Assembly (NCBI GenBank): GCA_902795135.1
Contig: CADBJW010000009.1
Location: forward strand, 1-64,000
Direction of reading: 5' to 3'
DNA length: 64,000 nt
Source of the DNA: an uncultured Eubacteriales bacterium
Lineage (GTDB): Bacteria > Bacillota > Clostridia > Peptostreptococcales > Anaerovoracaceae
Below are positions 16,134 through 25,627 of the stretch, piece after piece; within the stretch, counting starts at the first letter, position 1, and each line of letters starts with the position of its first letter. The translations under genes and the position numbers were made by a program. The notes under the pieces were generated by a model, which was given only the letters and a program-made list of their open reading frames with translations, ran no database searches and was not told where the DNA came from.

Positions 16134-16165
16134 AAAGGCTATCGAATGGTTTCGATAGCCTTTTT
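16134..16165 (+). terminator. Bidirectional terminator between the Rrf2 gene and the pseudouridine synthase
   Basis: AAAGGCTATCGAA (16134-16146) pairs with TTCGATAGCCTTT (16151-16163) around TGGT, with T to 16165. The last codons of the leftward synthase gene lie within it. Confidence 0.85.
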
Positions 16166-17026
16166 CATATCTTCAGGCAGGGGAGCCGTTACGGTCATGG
16201 ACTCTCCCGTGGCAGGATGTTGAAAGGTCAGCTCTTTTGCGTGAAGTGCCTGCCGATCGATGATGTAGGGCTTTTCTTCACCGTACAGGTGATCGCTCAG
16301 CACAGGATGCCCGATGTGGGACATATGAACGCGAATCTGATGGGTCCGTCCCGTTTCCAGTTTCAGCTCAAGCAGAGTGTAGTTACGAAAGCGTTCCAGC
16401 ACCTTGTAATGGGTGACCGATGGAGCCCCATCTTCCATAACGCCGCGACGCACGTCAATGGGATCGGGCCTGCCAATGGGAAGATCCACGGTCCCGGAAT
16501 CTTCTTCGATGACGCCGGAAACAATGGCTACATATGTCTTCTTAAGATGGTTGCCCTTCATCTGGTTGGTCAGATCGTTTTGACAGTAAGCGTTTTTCGC
16601 TACGATCAAAAGCCCGGACGTATCCATGTCCAGCCGGTTTACAAAGCGGATCTTCCAGGACTGATTATGAATTTCCTGATAGTGCATCAAAGCATTGGCA
16701 ACGGTTCCGACCGGATGGCCTTTGGTTGGATGCACGATGAGCCCCGGTTGCTTATTGAGAAGCAGCAGATCGTCGTCTTCATAGACGGGGTAGAGGGGGA
16801 TATCCTGGGCTGGGAAATTGCTCTTTTCCTCAGGAAGGTCGACGGAAACAACGTCACCGACCGCGACCTTATACCAGCCTTGGGTAACTTCTCCATTGAG
16901 GAACACGAGTTTTTCCCGTTTGATTTTATTTCTGAGACGCGAAGAGAAGTCAAAGTGCATTCGCATAATGTCTTTGACTTCTTTTCCTTCTTCTTCTTTT
17001 GTTACCGTATGTTTGAATTCTGCCAT
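16139..17026 (-). CDS. RluA/RluD family pseudouridine synthase
   Basis: A 295-residue synthase that converts uridine to pseudouridine in rRNA or tRNA. It has an N-terminal S4-like RNA-binding region (about 15-75) and the catalytic domain with VNRLDMDTSGLL, where the Asp of RLD is the nucleophile, and the later GRTHQIRVHMSHIGHPVLSD motif. A YjbO/RluD-type role is likely, but the exact target uridine cannot be read from sequence. The 3' end lies in a terminator. nadK lies 2 nt upstream, so they are probably cotranscribed. Confidence 0.93.
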   Translation of the reverse strand: MAEFKHTVTKEEEGKEVKDIMRMHFDFSSRLRNKIKREKLVFLNGEVTQGWYKVAVGDVVSVDLPEEKSNFPAQDIPLYPVYEDDDLLLLNKQPGLIVHPTKGHPVGTVANALMHYQEIHNQSWKIRFVNRLDMDTSGLLIVAKNAYCQNDLTNQMKGNHLKKTYVAIVSGVIEEDSGTVDLPIGRPDPIDVRRGVMEDGAPSVTHYKVLERFRNYTLLELKLETGRTHQIRVHMSHIGHPVLSDHLYGEEKPYIIDRQALHAKELTFQHPATGESMTVTAPLPEDMKKAIETIR

Positions 17027-17028
17027 GT

Positions 17029-17832
17029 TTATAGGAACTTGTCTTTTACTTTATTCCAAAAGTCGTAGTCTTTGAATCGAACCAGATTCACGACTTTTGC
17101 GGACCTTCGTACTTCGATTTCGCGGACATTGGCGTAACTGGATATTTCACCGTCATTGGCAATGTAGATGCGTTTTTCCGGAGATTCCGGAATGATACCG
17201 ATGCTCATGTCATCCGGCAGCAGTACGCTGGACGTGAAGGACCGGTATGCCGTTGTGTTCATCGGTGCGATTGGAGTAACCTGCAAAAGCCGCAGTCTCG
17301 GATCGACGATGGAACCTCCAAGGGAATAGTTGTAGGCCGTGCTCCCTGCAGAAGTGGCGACCAGGATTCCGTCTCCACTGAACTTCTCGATCTGTTTGCC
17401 GCCAATGGTAATATCGAAATGGATGGAATAGGATTTTCTTCCTGTAATGGTGATTTCATTGAGTCCAACATGCTCAATGACATTGCCGTCTGCTTCGGTT
17501 ACGACGCATTTGACCGTACCAAGTTCCTGAATGGAGTAATTGCCACTTTCATAGTCGTTAATAAACTTCTCGATATCACAGGGCAGGATCTCCTGGAAGA
17601 ATCCCAAATGACCGGTATTGATGCCCACCGTCGGGCATTCCGGGAAGTTGCACTTATGGATCGTCTCCAGAAACGCGCCGTCGCCGCCAATGCATACGAT
17701 GAGATCCGTGTTCGGGGAATACTCTCCGATTACAGTGTGTCCCCGGTTTACAAGTTCTTTTCGCAGATCCGCTCTGACATCTCTGGACAGTTCTGTGTCA
17801 TTTGTAAAAATCGAAATAATATGTTTACTCAT
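17029..17832 (-). CDS. nadK: NAD kinase
   Basis: Phosphorylates NAD to NADP. The 267-residue protein has the GGDGAFLETIH motif, the NTGHLGFF motif and the GDGILVATSAGSTAYNYSLGGSIV segment that together define the family. The start follows GGTGGG and its ATG abuts the stop of the pepF remnant upstream. Membership in the same transcription unit as the pseudouridine synthase is likely. Confidence 0.96.
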   Translation of the reverse strand: MSKHIISIFTNDTELSRDVRADLRKELVNRGHTVIGEYSPNTDLIVCIGGDGAFLETIHKCNFPECPTVGINTGHLGFFQEILPCDIEKFINDYESGNYSIQELGTVKCVVTEADGNVIEHVGLNEITITGRKSYSIHFDITIGGKQIEKFSGDGILVATSAGSTAYNYSLGGSIVDPRLRLLQVTPIAPMNTTAYRSFTSSVLLPDDMSIGIIPESPEKRIYIANDGEISSYANVREIEVRRSAKVVNLVRFKDYDFWNKVKDKFL

Positions 17833-19552
17833 TTAGCCCACCAGTTTCTCAAATTCATCAAGCAATTGGTTAAACGTATCCATCGCCGCTTCAACAGGCT
17901 CTTTGGTTCCCATATCCACACCGGCGATCTTTAACAGCTCGATTGGATAATCGCTCTCTCCGGTTTTGAGGAATTCAATGTATGCATCTGCAGCCGGCTT
18001 TCCTTCTTCGAGGATCTTCTTGCTGATTGCAGTTGCTGCCGAATAGCCCGTGGCGTATTTATAAACGTAAAAGGCATTGTAGAAATGCGGAATGCGTGAC
18101 CACTCGTATTTAATAGTATCATCCTTTTCCACAGCAGGTCCATAGTATTTGCGGTTCAGTTGTTCGTATTCTTCACAAAGCCAGTCTGCAGTGAGGGGCT
18201 GTCCAGCCTCAATGGCTTTGTGGGTAATGTCTTCGAACTCTGCAAATTGTGTCTGCCGGAAGAGGGTCGTACGGAACGCTTCCAAATGCATATTGATCAG
18301 ATACTTTCGCATTTCGGGATCCTCTTCGTGCTGAAGCAGGTACTGCATGAGCAGGGATTCGTTGACGGTAGAAGCGACTTCTGCCGTGAAAATCGAATGG
18401 CTTCCGTAAATATACGGCTGTACCTCGCGGGTGTAGCTGGAGTGCATGGAATGACCCATTTCGTGAATGATCGTAAAGACGTCATTCAACAGGTCGGTAT
18501 AGTTAAGCAGAATGTATGGATAACTGTCATAGCATCCGAAGCTGTATGCACCGCTTGTTTTACCCTTGTTTTCGTAAACGTCAATCCAGCCCTGGGCAAT
18601 GCCTTTGTTCATGCGTTCAATGTACTCATCACCCAACGGCAGCAGGGCTTTTCGGATGATATCAAGGCCCTCTTCAAAAGGAATCTGTTTTTCCGGAAGT
18701 TCAATGAGGGGTACGTACATGTCATACATATACATTTTGTCAAGACCCAAAAGCTTCTTTCGCAGAGCCGTATAGCGGTGCATTTGAGGCAGATTGTCAT
18801 TGACCGTTTTCACCAGATTATCGTAAACCTCGGCTGGAATATTATCGCCGGCTAAGGACGCATCTCTGGAGGAAGGGAATTTCCGGATCCGCGCCGTTAC
18901 GACATCGGTTTTGGTATTGTAGTTGTAAGCCGTCGAAATGGTATTGATGAGCTTCTTGAACGCATCGTACATCGCGTTGTAGGCGGCTTCACGTACAGCA
19001 CGGTTATGGGATTCCATGAATTTGATGTAGTTGCCGTGGGTCAGTTCCACCATTTCACCATCTTCATCCGGAATGGTTCCAAAGGAGATGTCCGCATTGT
19101 TGAGCATGGTGAAGATGTCGTTGGTTGCGCCGGTAATTTCGCCCATCTGAGCCAGAATCGATTCTTCTTTGTCAGTTAGAACATGGGTCTTGAGCCGGAA
19201 GGTATCTTCAATGGCAAATCGGTAGGTTTCCAGTCCCGGGCATTCATCGATGTAGCGGCGAACCTGCTCCTCATCGGCATCGGTCAGTTCCGGTGTAAAG
19301 AAGGAGAAGGAGGCGGACATAGCAGCAAGCACGGCCATGCATTGATCCGTCATGGCCTGATATCTGCTGTTGGCGTTGTCTTCATCCCGCCGCATATGGG
19401 CATAGACAAAAATCTTCTCGATGATCAGAAGCCTGATTTTTGAGTTCATCTAAATCTTTTTCTATGGTCGTTTCATCAGAAATCATCGCTTCGATATTCC
19501 ACTTGTATTTGTCATCGATCTGATCTCTTGTTTTTAGTTCTTTTGATCCCAT
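17833..19552 (-). pseudogene. pepF: Oligoendopeptidase F, frameshifted by an internal deletion
   Basis: An M3B zinc peptidase that normally degrades 7-17-residue peptides in the cytoplasm. The true start is ATG 19552 behind GGAGG, and the N-terminus (TRDQIDDKYKWNIEAM) is normal. After about residue 35 the family sequence is lost and the frame ends at 19382. The rest resumes in another frame near 19410 at KIFVYAHMRRDED and continues intact to 17833, including the catalytic HEMGHSMHS. By family comparison about 30-40 codons are missing at the join, and the deletion is out of frame. The downstream part could still be expressed from an internal start, but the N-terminal lobe would be absent. A sequencing or assembly error is also possible. 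Confidence 0.8.
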
Positions 19553-19569
19553 TTTTACCTCCATATCAA

Positions 19570-19598
19570 TTTACTTTGAGTCTTCCATATTGTATAAT
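19570..19598 (+). promoter_or_regulatory. Probable murI promoter
   Basis: TTTACT (19570-19575), a 17-nt spacer and a perfect TATAAT (19593-19598), in the gap between the divergent pepF remnant and murI. Confidence 0.6.
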
Positions 19599-19636
19599 AC
19601 TTAGGTTATTTATTCAATAATGAGAGGATTTTTAAT

Positions 19637-20476
19637 ATGGACAACAGACCAATTGGATTTTTTGATTCCGGGCTTGGCGGACTGACCTGCATTCCGCCGC
19701 TTATGAAACGTCTTCCGGAAGAGAAAATCATATATTTCGGTGATACTGCCAGAACGCCCTATGGTTCAAAGGCAATCAGCACGATCAAAGGCTTCAGCAT
19801 GGAAATTGCGGACTTTCTTGTAAAATGTAATGTCAAAATGATCGTCATTGCCTGCAATACGGTTAGCGCCACCTGTGTTGGAGAACTGCGCAAAAAATTC
19901 CCGGATATTCCGATTCTGGGAATCATTGAACCAGCGGCAAGGCAGGTTGCATCTGAATGCGATGCGGACAATCAAGTTGGCATCATCGGAACGAAGGTCA
20001 CCATCGCAAGTCATGCTTATAAAGATATGATCCATGAAATCAATGATACATTGAATATCAATGAAAACGCCTGTCCGGCTTTTGTACCCCTGATTGAAGA
20101 GGGCATTATTGAGAACGACATCATGGACCTGACGATCAAATATTATATGGATGAGTTCGTGAAAAACAATCACCTGGATACAGTGATCCTAGGGTGTACC
20201 CATTATCCGCTCATCAAGAAAAATATCGAACGGCTCTATCCGCAGCTGAACATCATCAATCCGTCCAGCATTATCGTGAACCGGATCGAGGAAATACTGA
20301 AAGACGGCGACATGTTTGCAAAAGACTCGGAATGTCAGAATGTCTTTTACGCCAGCGACTTGAGTGAAAATTTCCTGAATATGATCGATCATATTTTTGC
20401 AGAAGAAGCCGATGACGCGAAAGTCAAATTCCTGAATTTTGATTTGGAGAATGAATTTGTAAAACAGGGGAAATAG
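19637..20476 (+). CDS. murI: Glutamate racemase
   Basis: Makes D-glutamate for peptidoglycan. The 279-residue protein has both catalytic cysteines, in VIACNTVSA and in LGCTHYPLI, and the N-terminal FFDSGLGGL with its acidic partner residue. GAGAGG lies ahead of the ATG. It heads a run of closely spaced rightward genes. The next gene begins one nt after its stop. Confidence 0.96.
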   Translation: MDNRPIGFFDSGLGGLTCIPPLMKRLPEEKIIYFGDTARTPYGSKAISTIKGFSMEIADFLVKCNVKMIVIACNTVSATCVGELRKKFPDIPILGIIEPAARQVASECDADNQVGIIGTKVTIASHAYKDMIHEINDTLNINENACPAFVPLIEEGIIENDIMDLTIKYYMDEFVKNNHLDTVILGCTHYPLIKKNIERLYPQLNIINPSSIIVNRIEEILKDGDMFAKDSECQNVFYASDLSENFLNMIDHIFAEEADDAKVKFLNFDLENEFVKQGK

Positions 20477-20477
20477 A

Positions 20478-21089
20478 ATGAATTACGAAGAACTAATGGA
20501 ATACCTTGATTTAGAGGATGGCAGCGACTTTCAGTATTTTGAGGCCATGGCGGATCTGCTGGAGGCGGAAGAATACATCGAACAGGAAGCAATCTATCAG
20601 CTGTTTTCAGAAGCGCCAAACGACTTGATTGCAGAGCTTTTGAACGACTACTTTGAGGATGTGACCGGCGGACTTCCGGAAGACGCCGGGGAAATCGTTT
20701 CCCTCATGGAACAGATCCGAATGTTCCTGGAAGGCATTATCATGAATGCCGAAGACGAATCGGAGCTGCGAAAGTTTACGGATGAATTTTACCGCTTCAA
20801 AAGCTGGTATTCCGAGGAGTCGGAAGTGGAGCTTTTGCCTGAGAAACAGGGCGCGTCCTTATATCAGTGTCTGCGGGATGCGATTACGACGGCCAGAATG
20901 GAAAAGCTCGGGGGAGAGAAATACCGGTACAACTTTGAAAATGCCCTGGACTATGAACTGGACAGCTATACCATGTCCTTTGCGGATCTCGTGGCTGCAG
21001 AGGATGATTACAACGATGGAACCATCGTGTTTGACAAGGACGACGAAGAGTTTGGCGGCAATCTTTCCAGGGAGGAAGAACATCTCTGA
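20478..21089 (+). CDS. Acidic protein of unknown function
   Basis: I do not recognise this 203-residue protein. It is strongly acidic (many Glu and Asp), mostly predicted helical, and has no membrane segment, cysteine cluster or nucleotide motif. It starts 1 nt after murI and its stop overlaps the rarD start, so it is very likely cotranslated with both. The coupling and regular codon use support a real gene. No function is proposed. Confidence 0.75.
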   Translation: MNYEELMEYLDLEDGSDFQYFEAMADLLEAEEYIEQEAIYQLFSEAPNDLIAELLNDYFEDVTGGLPEDAGEIVSLMEQIRMFLEGIIMNAEDESELRKFTDEFYRFKSWYSEESEVELLPEKQGASLYQCLRDAITTARMEKLGGEKYRYNFENALDYELDSYTMSFADLVAAEDDYNDGTIVFDKDDEEFGGNLSREEEHL

Positions 21090-21985
21090 TGAAACACGAC
21101 CGATCCTATAAAATAGGAATCCTATCCATGTTGTCCTGCGACGTGCTTTGGGGCGTGCTCCCATTGTACTGGCAGGCCCTTCGGCCGATTGATTCCTGGG
21201 TGATCATATTCTACCGGATTTTTCTGGTAGGGCTGGTTTCAGGAATTGCTACCGTGATCATATATGGTGTTCCGGCGATTCGGGAGCAGTATCGAATCAA
21301 ATCGAATCTCTGGAAGTTTCCCCTGGCTGGTCTGTTGATCACCTGCAACTGGAGCATCTATATTTGGGCCGTCAACGCGGACCATGTGATTCAGACCTGT
21401 GTGGGTTACTATATCGAACCTTTGATCGTGTGTCTTCTGGGAATCGTCATTTTTAAGGATCGACTGACAAGATATAAACTGATCGCACTGCTCTTTGCAT
21501 TGGCTGGAATGCTGGTGATTTTGTTTCACTTTATGGAAGTGCCGCTGATTGCCTTATCCATTGCCACATCCTTTGCCATTTACGCCGCGGTGAAAAAATG
21601 GTTTGATCTGCCACCGATCATGTCCGTATTTATGGAAACATCATTTTTGATGATCCCGGCCCTTTGTGTCGTAATCGGCATCGAGGTGACGGGCCACGGC
21701 GCATTGGCGGTGGCAACGCCGGGAAAATACCTGCTGCTTCTATGCTGCGGCATACTGACGGCAGCACCGCTTAGTTTTTTCGCCGCAGCAGCGACGAAGG
21801 TACCGCTGGTCACAGTGGGACTTCTGGAATATCTGTCACCGTCCATTTCCCTGGTGATAGGGATTTTCCTCATGAAGGAACCTTTTGACGCAGTACAGTT
21901 TATTTCCTTTGTGATCGTGTGGATCGGACTGGTGTTCTTTACATATGGTGAAATAAAAGATTCAAAAGAGAGAAGAATAGAATGA
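21089..21985 (+). CDS. rarD: RarD-type EamA family transporter
   Basis: A 298-residue membrane protein with about ten hydrophobic helices. LWGVLPLYWQALRPIDSWVI near the N-terminus and PTKVPLVTVGLLEYLSPS-like sequence late in the chain are hallmarks of RarD within the drug/metabolite transporter superfamily. Proposed cargo in other bacteria includes chloramphenicol and amino acids, but none is certain. It overlaps its neighbours by 1 and 4 nt, so translation is coupled. Confidence 0.88.
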   Translation: MKHDRSYKIGILSMLSCDVLWGVLPLYWQALRPIDSWVIIFYRIFLVGLVSGIATVIIYGVPAIREQYRIKSNLWKFPLAGLLITCNWSIYIWAVNADHVIQTCVGYYIEPLIVCLLGIVIFKDRLTRYKLIALLFALAGMLVILFHFMEVPLIALSIATSFAIYAAVKKWFDLPPIMSVFMETSFLMIPALCVVIGIEVTGHGALAVATPGKYLLLLCCGILTAAPLSFFAAAATKVPLVTVGLLEYLSPSISLVIGIFLMKEPFDAVQFISFVIVWIGLVFFTYGEIKDSKERRIE

Positions 21986-22968
21986 GCATACCTGAATTTG
22001 ATGGCAGAATCGATTTATTTGAAATATTTGATGACGGCTTTGATCGTTTTAAGTTTCCGGCTGAGATCTACCGTGTCACCTCCGGGCACGGCGGGGAGTC
22101 CTTCCTGATCGTAGGAAGTGGGAAAACCGCCCTTTACGACTGTGGCATGGCCTATTGCGCAGATCAGACCGTTCGCAACATCGTGCAAAAGCTGGAAGAG
22201 CTGGCGGCTTCAGGAAGAATCCGATCGATACACCTGGACTACATCCTGCTCAGCCACTCCCATTATGATCATATGGGCGCGCTTCCGCAGATTCTGGACC
22301 GATTCCCGGATGCCGTCGTTTGCGGAAGCCGGAAATGCCAATCGGTGCTCAGAAGGGAGAATGCGAGAAAGCTCATTGCGGAGCTGGGTACAGATGCGAG
22401 GAATCTGTACACGCCGCAAAGCACGGTGCCGATCCGGACCGATCATTTGCGCGTGGATCGCGCCCTGGAAGACGGCGATGTCATCCTGCTGGGCAAAGAA
22501 CGTATTACTGCTTACGAAACAAAAGGGCATACGGATTGTTCCCTGAGCTTTTTACTGGAACCGGTGGGCATCCTGTTTACCAGTGAAAGCACCGGGATCC
22601 TGGAGGGCAGGGATTACGTCCATACGCCGTGTCTGAAGAGTTTTCCGGATTCCCTGCGGTCTGCGGAACGCTGCGAGAATCTGAGTTATAACTACATTTG
22701 CCTGCCGCATTTCGGCATGCTCCCCCAATACTTCAATGAGAAATACTTCCAGATGTTCCGGCAGGAATGTCATAGCAAAATGGACTTCGTACGGTCCATG
22801 ATGGAGGAGGGGCTTGACCGGCAGGAGATGCTGCAGCGTTACATCCAGCGTTACTGGACTCCGGCAAAGGAGAAAGAACAGCCCAAAGAGGCCTTTGAAA
22901 TAAATTCGAAACACATTTTGAATGCTCTTATCAGAGCGGTTGAAGAAGGAGATCATAACCATGTTTGA
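21982..22968 (+). CDS. Metallo-beta-lactamase fold hydrolase
   Basis: A 328-residue MBL-fold protein. The dinuclear metal motif HSHYDHMG is at about residues 91-98. A second-site GHTDCSLSF, and later LPHFGMLP, complete the ligands. The C-terminal ~90 residues form a helical extension. Substrate is unknown. Families with this fold include glyoxalase II, RNases and quorum-lactonases, and no feature picks one. ATGA overlap with rarD and an 8-nt overlap with nadE. Confidence 0.85.
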   Translation: MSIPEFDGRIDLFEIFDDGFDRFKFPAEIYRVTSGHGGESFLIVGSGKTALYDCGMAYCADQTVRNIVQKLEELAASGRIRSIHLDYILLSHSHYDHMGALPQILDRFPDAVVCGSRKCQSVLRRENARKLIAELGTDARNLYTPQSTVPIRTDHLRVDRALEDGDVILLGKERITAYETKGHTDCSLSFLLEPVGILFTSESTGILEGRDYVHTPCLKSFPDSLRSAERCENLSYNYICLPHFGMLPQYFNEKYFQMFRQECHSKMDFVRSMMEEGLDRQEMLQRYIQRYWTPAKEKEQPKEAFEINSKHILNALIRAVEEGDHNHV

Positions 22969-23698
22969 TGCTGAAAAAGTAAAAAATGAAATCGTTGAAT
23001 GGATCCGCCAGTGGTTTGAAGAAAACGGCAAAGGCTGCAAGGCAGTCATTGGAATCAGCGGCGGTAAGGACAGTTCCATCGTCGCAGCCCTTTGCACGGA
23101 AGCGTTGGGCAAAGACCGGGTTTTGGGCGTTATGATGCCAAGAGGCGAACAGTTCGATATCGATGTTTCTCACGCTTTGATCGAGCACCTAGGAATCGAA
23201 GGCGTCGTTCTGAACGTCGGTGCGGCCTGCGACAGTGTCGAGCAGGAAATCAAAAGCCAGTACGGCGAACTGACCGCTCAGGCGACGACCAATCTGCCGC
23301 CAAGAATCCGTATGGCCATGCTGTACGCCATGTCTCAGACGGTCAACGGCAGAGTGGCCAATACCTGCAATTTATCAGAAGACTGGGTCGGCTACAATAC
23401 GAAGTACGGCGACGGAGCAGGGGACTTCAGCCCGCTTTGCAGACTGACGGTACAGGAAGTCAAAGCCGTTGGAAGAGCCCTGGGACTTCCGTCCATGTTC
23501 GTGGATAAAGTTCCAATCGATGGCCTGCAGAGCAAGACCGATGAAGACAATCTGGGATTCACCTATGCCGTACTGGATCGCTACATCCGGGAAGGCATTT
23601 GCGAGGACGAAGAAATCCGAAAGAAGATCGACCAGAAACACAAGGCAAACCTGTTCAAACTGCAGCCGATGCCTGCGTTTGAATATACACCGGAATAA
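22961..23698 (+). CDS. nadE: NAD synthase (ammonia-dependent type)
   Basis: Amidates nicotinic acid adenine dinucleotide to NAD with ATP. The PP-loop is GISGGKDSS, and later motifs TCNLSEDWVGYNTKYGDGAGD and the K-rich C-terminus fit the single-domain NadE. No glutaminase domain is present, so ammonia is the nitrogen source. ATG 22961 behind AAGGAGAT is chosen over the upstream in-frame Met at 22922, which lies in the preceding gene. With nadK at 17029 this gives two NAD(P) steps in the window. Confidence 0.95.
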   Translation: MFDAEKVKNEIVEWIRQWFEENGKGCKAVIGISGGKDSSIVAALCTEALGKDRVLGVMMPRGEQFDIDVSHALIEHLGIEGVVLNVGAACDSVEQEIKSQYGELTAQATTNLPPRIRMAMLYAMSQTVNGRVANTCNLSEDWVGYNTKYGDGAGDFSPLCRLTVQEVKAVGRALGLPSMFVDKVPIDGLQSKTDEDNLGFTYAVLDRYIREGICEDEEIRKKIDQKHKANLFKLQPMPAFEYTPE

Positions 23699-23710
23699 TG
23701 GAGGAATGGA

Positions 23711-23938
23711 ATGGCAATCACACAGGAAATGATCCAGCGCATCAACGAACTGGCGGCGAAGAAAAAAACCGTTGGTTTGACCGATGAAGAACTGGTTGAA
23801 CAAAAGGCTCTGTACAAGGAATATCTGGCAGGAATCCGTGGCCAGGTGAGACAGCGGCTCGAGAGCGTTCGGTACGTGGAAGACATGACGGAAGAAGAAT
23901 TAAAAGAAGAGCTTGAAATCAGGATAAAAAAGGTATAG
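23711..23938 (+). CDS. DUF896 (YnzC-like) small protein
   Basis: A 75-residue, highly charged helical protein of the DUF896/UPF0291 family, as in B. subtilis YnzC. The pattern ITQEMIQRINELAAKKK, GLTDEELVEQ, YLAGIRGQV is diagnostic. In Bacillus the gene lies in the LexA regulon, but no LexA box is visible here. It is 12 nt after nadE and probably part of the same transcript. Function unknown. Confidence 0.93.
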   Translation: MAITQEMIQRINELAAKKKTVGLTDEELVEQKALYKEYLAGIRGQVRQRLESVRYVEDMTEEELKEELEIRIKKV

Positions 23939-23987
23939 TATACAAGTAGACTTAAAAAGTACAGATTGATGTAAGGAGATATTATAT

Positions 23988-25166
23988 ATGAGGCACGTCT
24001 ATTTAGACTATTCAGCAACAACGCCCGTTAAAGAAGATGTTGTCAATGAAATGATCCCGTATTTCACAGAGAAATTCGGCAACCCTTCCAGCCTTTATGC
24101 TCCCGGACTGGAAGCAAAAGAGGGGCTGAACAAGGCAAGAAAACAGGTTGCTGACCTGATCAACGCAGAAGAAAGAGAAATCTTCTTTACGTCCTGCGGA
24201 ACCGAAGCCGACAACTGGGTTCTGGAAGGTGTCGCGGATGCGTATAAGAGCAAAGGCAACCATATTATTACTACAAAAATCGAACACCATGCGATTCTTC
24301 ATACCTGTCAGTATCTGGAGAAACACGGCGTAGAAGTCACTTATCTGGATGTGGATAACGAGGGATTTGTTTCGCCGGCGGATCTGGAAGCAGCCATAAC
24401 GGACCGCACGATTCTCGTTAGTATCATGATGGTCAACAACGAAGTTGGTACGATTCAGCCGATCAAGGAACTGGCCGCAATCGCAAAGGCACATGGTGTG
24501 CTGTTCCATACGGATACGGTTCAGGCAATTGGCAATGTTCCCGTTGATGTGAAAGATCTTGGCGTTGATTTCATATCCATGTCTGCGCACAAAATCTACG
24601 GACCAAAGGGAGTCGGTGCCTTGTATAAGAGAGCCGGCATCAATATCCCGAGCTTCGTTCATGGCGGCGCACAGGAAAAGAAAAAGAGAGCCGGTACAGA
24701 AAATTCAGCCGGTATCGTAGGGTTCGGCAAGGCTGCAGAGCTTGCCATGAATGGACTGGCAGAGCACGCCGCCCATTCCGATCAATTGAGAAGGATGCTT
24801 TGGGACAAGATCCAGGCGGAAATCTCCGACATCACGCTGAATGGACCAGCGGACTTTACGAGACGCCACCCTGGAAACCTGAACGTTTCCTTTGACTATG
24901 TGGAAGGGGAATCGATCCTGCTTTTGCTGGATGCCAACGGCATTAGCGTCAGCACAGGATCCGCTTGCTCTTCAGAGTCTTTGGACACATCTCATGTACT
25001 GAATGCGCTTCAGGTACCGCCGGAAAAGGCAAACGGCGCGGTTCGTTTCACCGTCGGCGACTTCACTTCGGAAGAAGACCTGGACTACGTGGTAGAAGTT
25101 CTCAAAAAAGTAATCGATACACTTAGAAAATTATCACCGGTCAACGGTATGGAAGGATGGAAATAA
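23988..25166 (+). CDS. nifS: Cysteine desulfurase (NifS/IscS family)
   Basis: A PLP enzyme that takes sulfur from cysteine as an enzyme persulfide for Fe-S clusters and tRNA thiolation. The PLP lysine is in MSAHKIYGPKG, the PLP-stacking His is in EHHAIL, and the persulfide Cys is in STGSACSSESL. Length 392. AAGGAG precedes the ATG. The scaffold gene follows after 1 nt, so they form a two-gene unit. It may also supply MnmA at 12164. Confidence 0.95.
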   Translation: MRHVYLDYSATTPVKEDVVNEMIPYFTEKFGNPSSLYAPGLEAKEGLNKARKQVADLINAEEREIFFTSCGTEADNWVLEGVADAYKSKGNHIITTKIEHHAILHTCQYLEKHGVEVTYLDVDNEGFVSPADLEAAITDRTILVSIMMVNNEVGTIQPIKELAAIAKAHGVLFHTDTVQAIGNVPVDVKDLGVDFISMSAHKIYGPKGVGALYKRAGINIPSFVHGGAQEKKKRAGTENSAGIVGFGKAAELAMNGLAEHAAHSDQLRRMLWDKIQAEISDITLNGPADFTRRHPGNLNVSFDYVEGESILLLLDANGISVSTGSACSSESLDTSHVLNALQVPPEKANGAVRFTVGDFTSEEDLDYVVEVLKKVIDTLRKLSPVNGMEGWK

Positions 25167-25167
25167 A

Positions 25168-25623
25168 ATGGCTTTATATAACGATACAGTAATGGATCAT
25201 TTCATGAATCCGCACAATGTTGGTGAAATCGAAAACCCAAGCGGCAGAGGTGTTTACGGAAGCCCTGTCTGTGGTGACATGATGCTGGTTACCATTAATG
25301 TGGACGAAAACGACATTATTACAGAAGCAATGTTCAAGACCTATGGCTGTGGAAGCGCCATCGCTTCTTCCAGCATGGCAACGGACATGATCAAAGGCAT
25401 GACGATCGACGAAGCGCTGGAAGTAAGCAACAAGAAAATCGTCGAAGAGCTTGGCGGTCTTCCTGCGATTAAGATCCACTGTTCCGTATTGGCAGAACAT
25501 GCCATCAAGAACGCGATTTATGACTATGCCGAGAAGAACGGCAAACACTACAAAGGATTAGAAGGATATGTTCCTGAAACGGATCCGGATGCCCATGAAC
25601 ATGGATGTCAGGTAGACGAATAA
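25168..25623 (+). CDS. nifU: Iron-sulfur cluster scaffold protein NifU/IscU
   Basis: The 151-residue scaffold on which Fe-S clusters are built. The three conserved cysteines are in SPVCGD, TYGCGSA and KIHCSVLAEHA. A His/Cys-containing tail (AHEHGCQVDE) extends beyond the core domain and could bind metal. It follows the desulfurase by 1 nt, the usual clostridial nifS-nifU pair. Confidence 0.95.
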   Translation: MALYNDTVMDHFMNPHNVGEIENPSGRGVYGSPVCGDMMLVTINVDENDIITEAMFKTYGCGSAIASSSMATDMIKGMTIDEALEVSNKKIVEELGGLPAIKIHCSVLAEHAIKNAIYDYAEKNGKHYKGLEGYVPETDPDAHEHGCQVDE

Positions 25624-25627
25624 AACG

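Noticed and set aside
16217..17068. A 283-codon plus-strand frame opposite the pseudouridine synthase
   Set aside because: It is antisense to a gene with all catalytic motifs.
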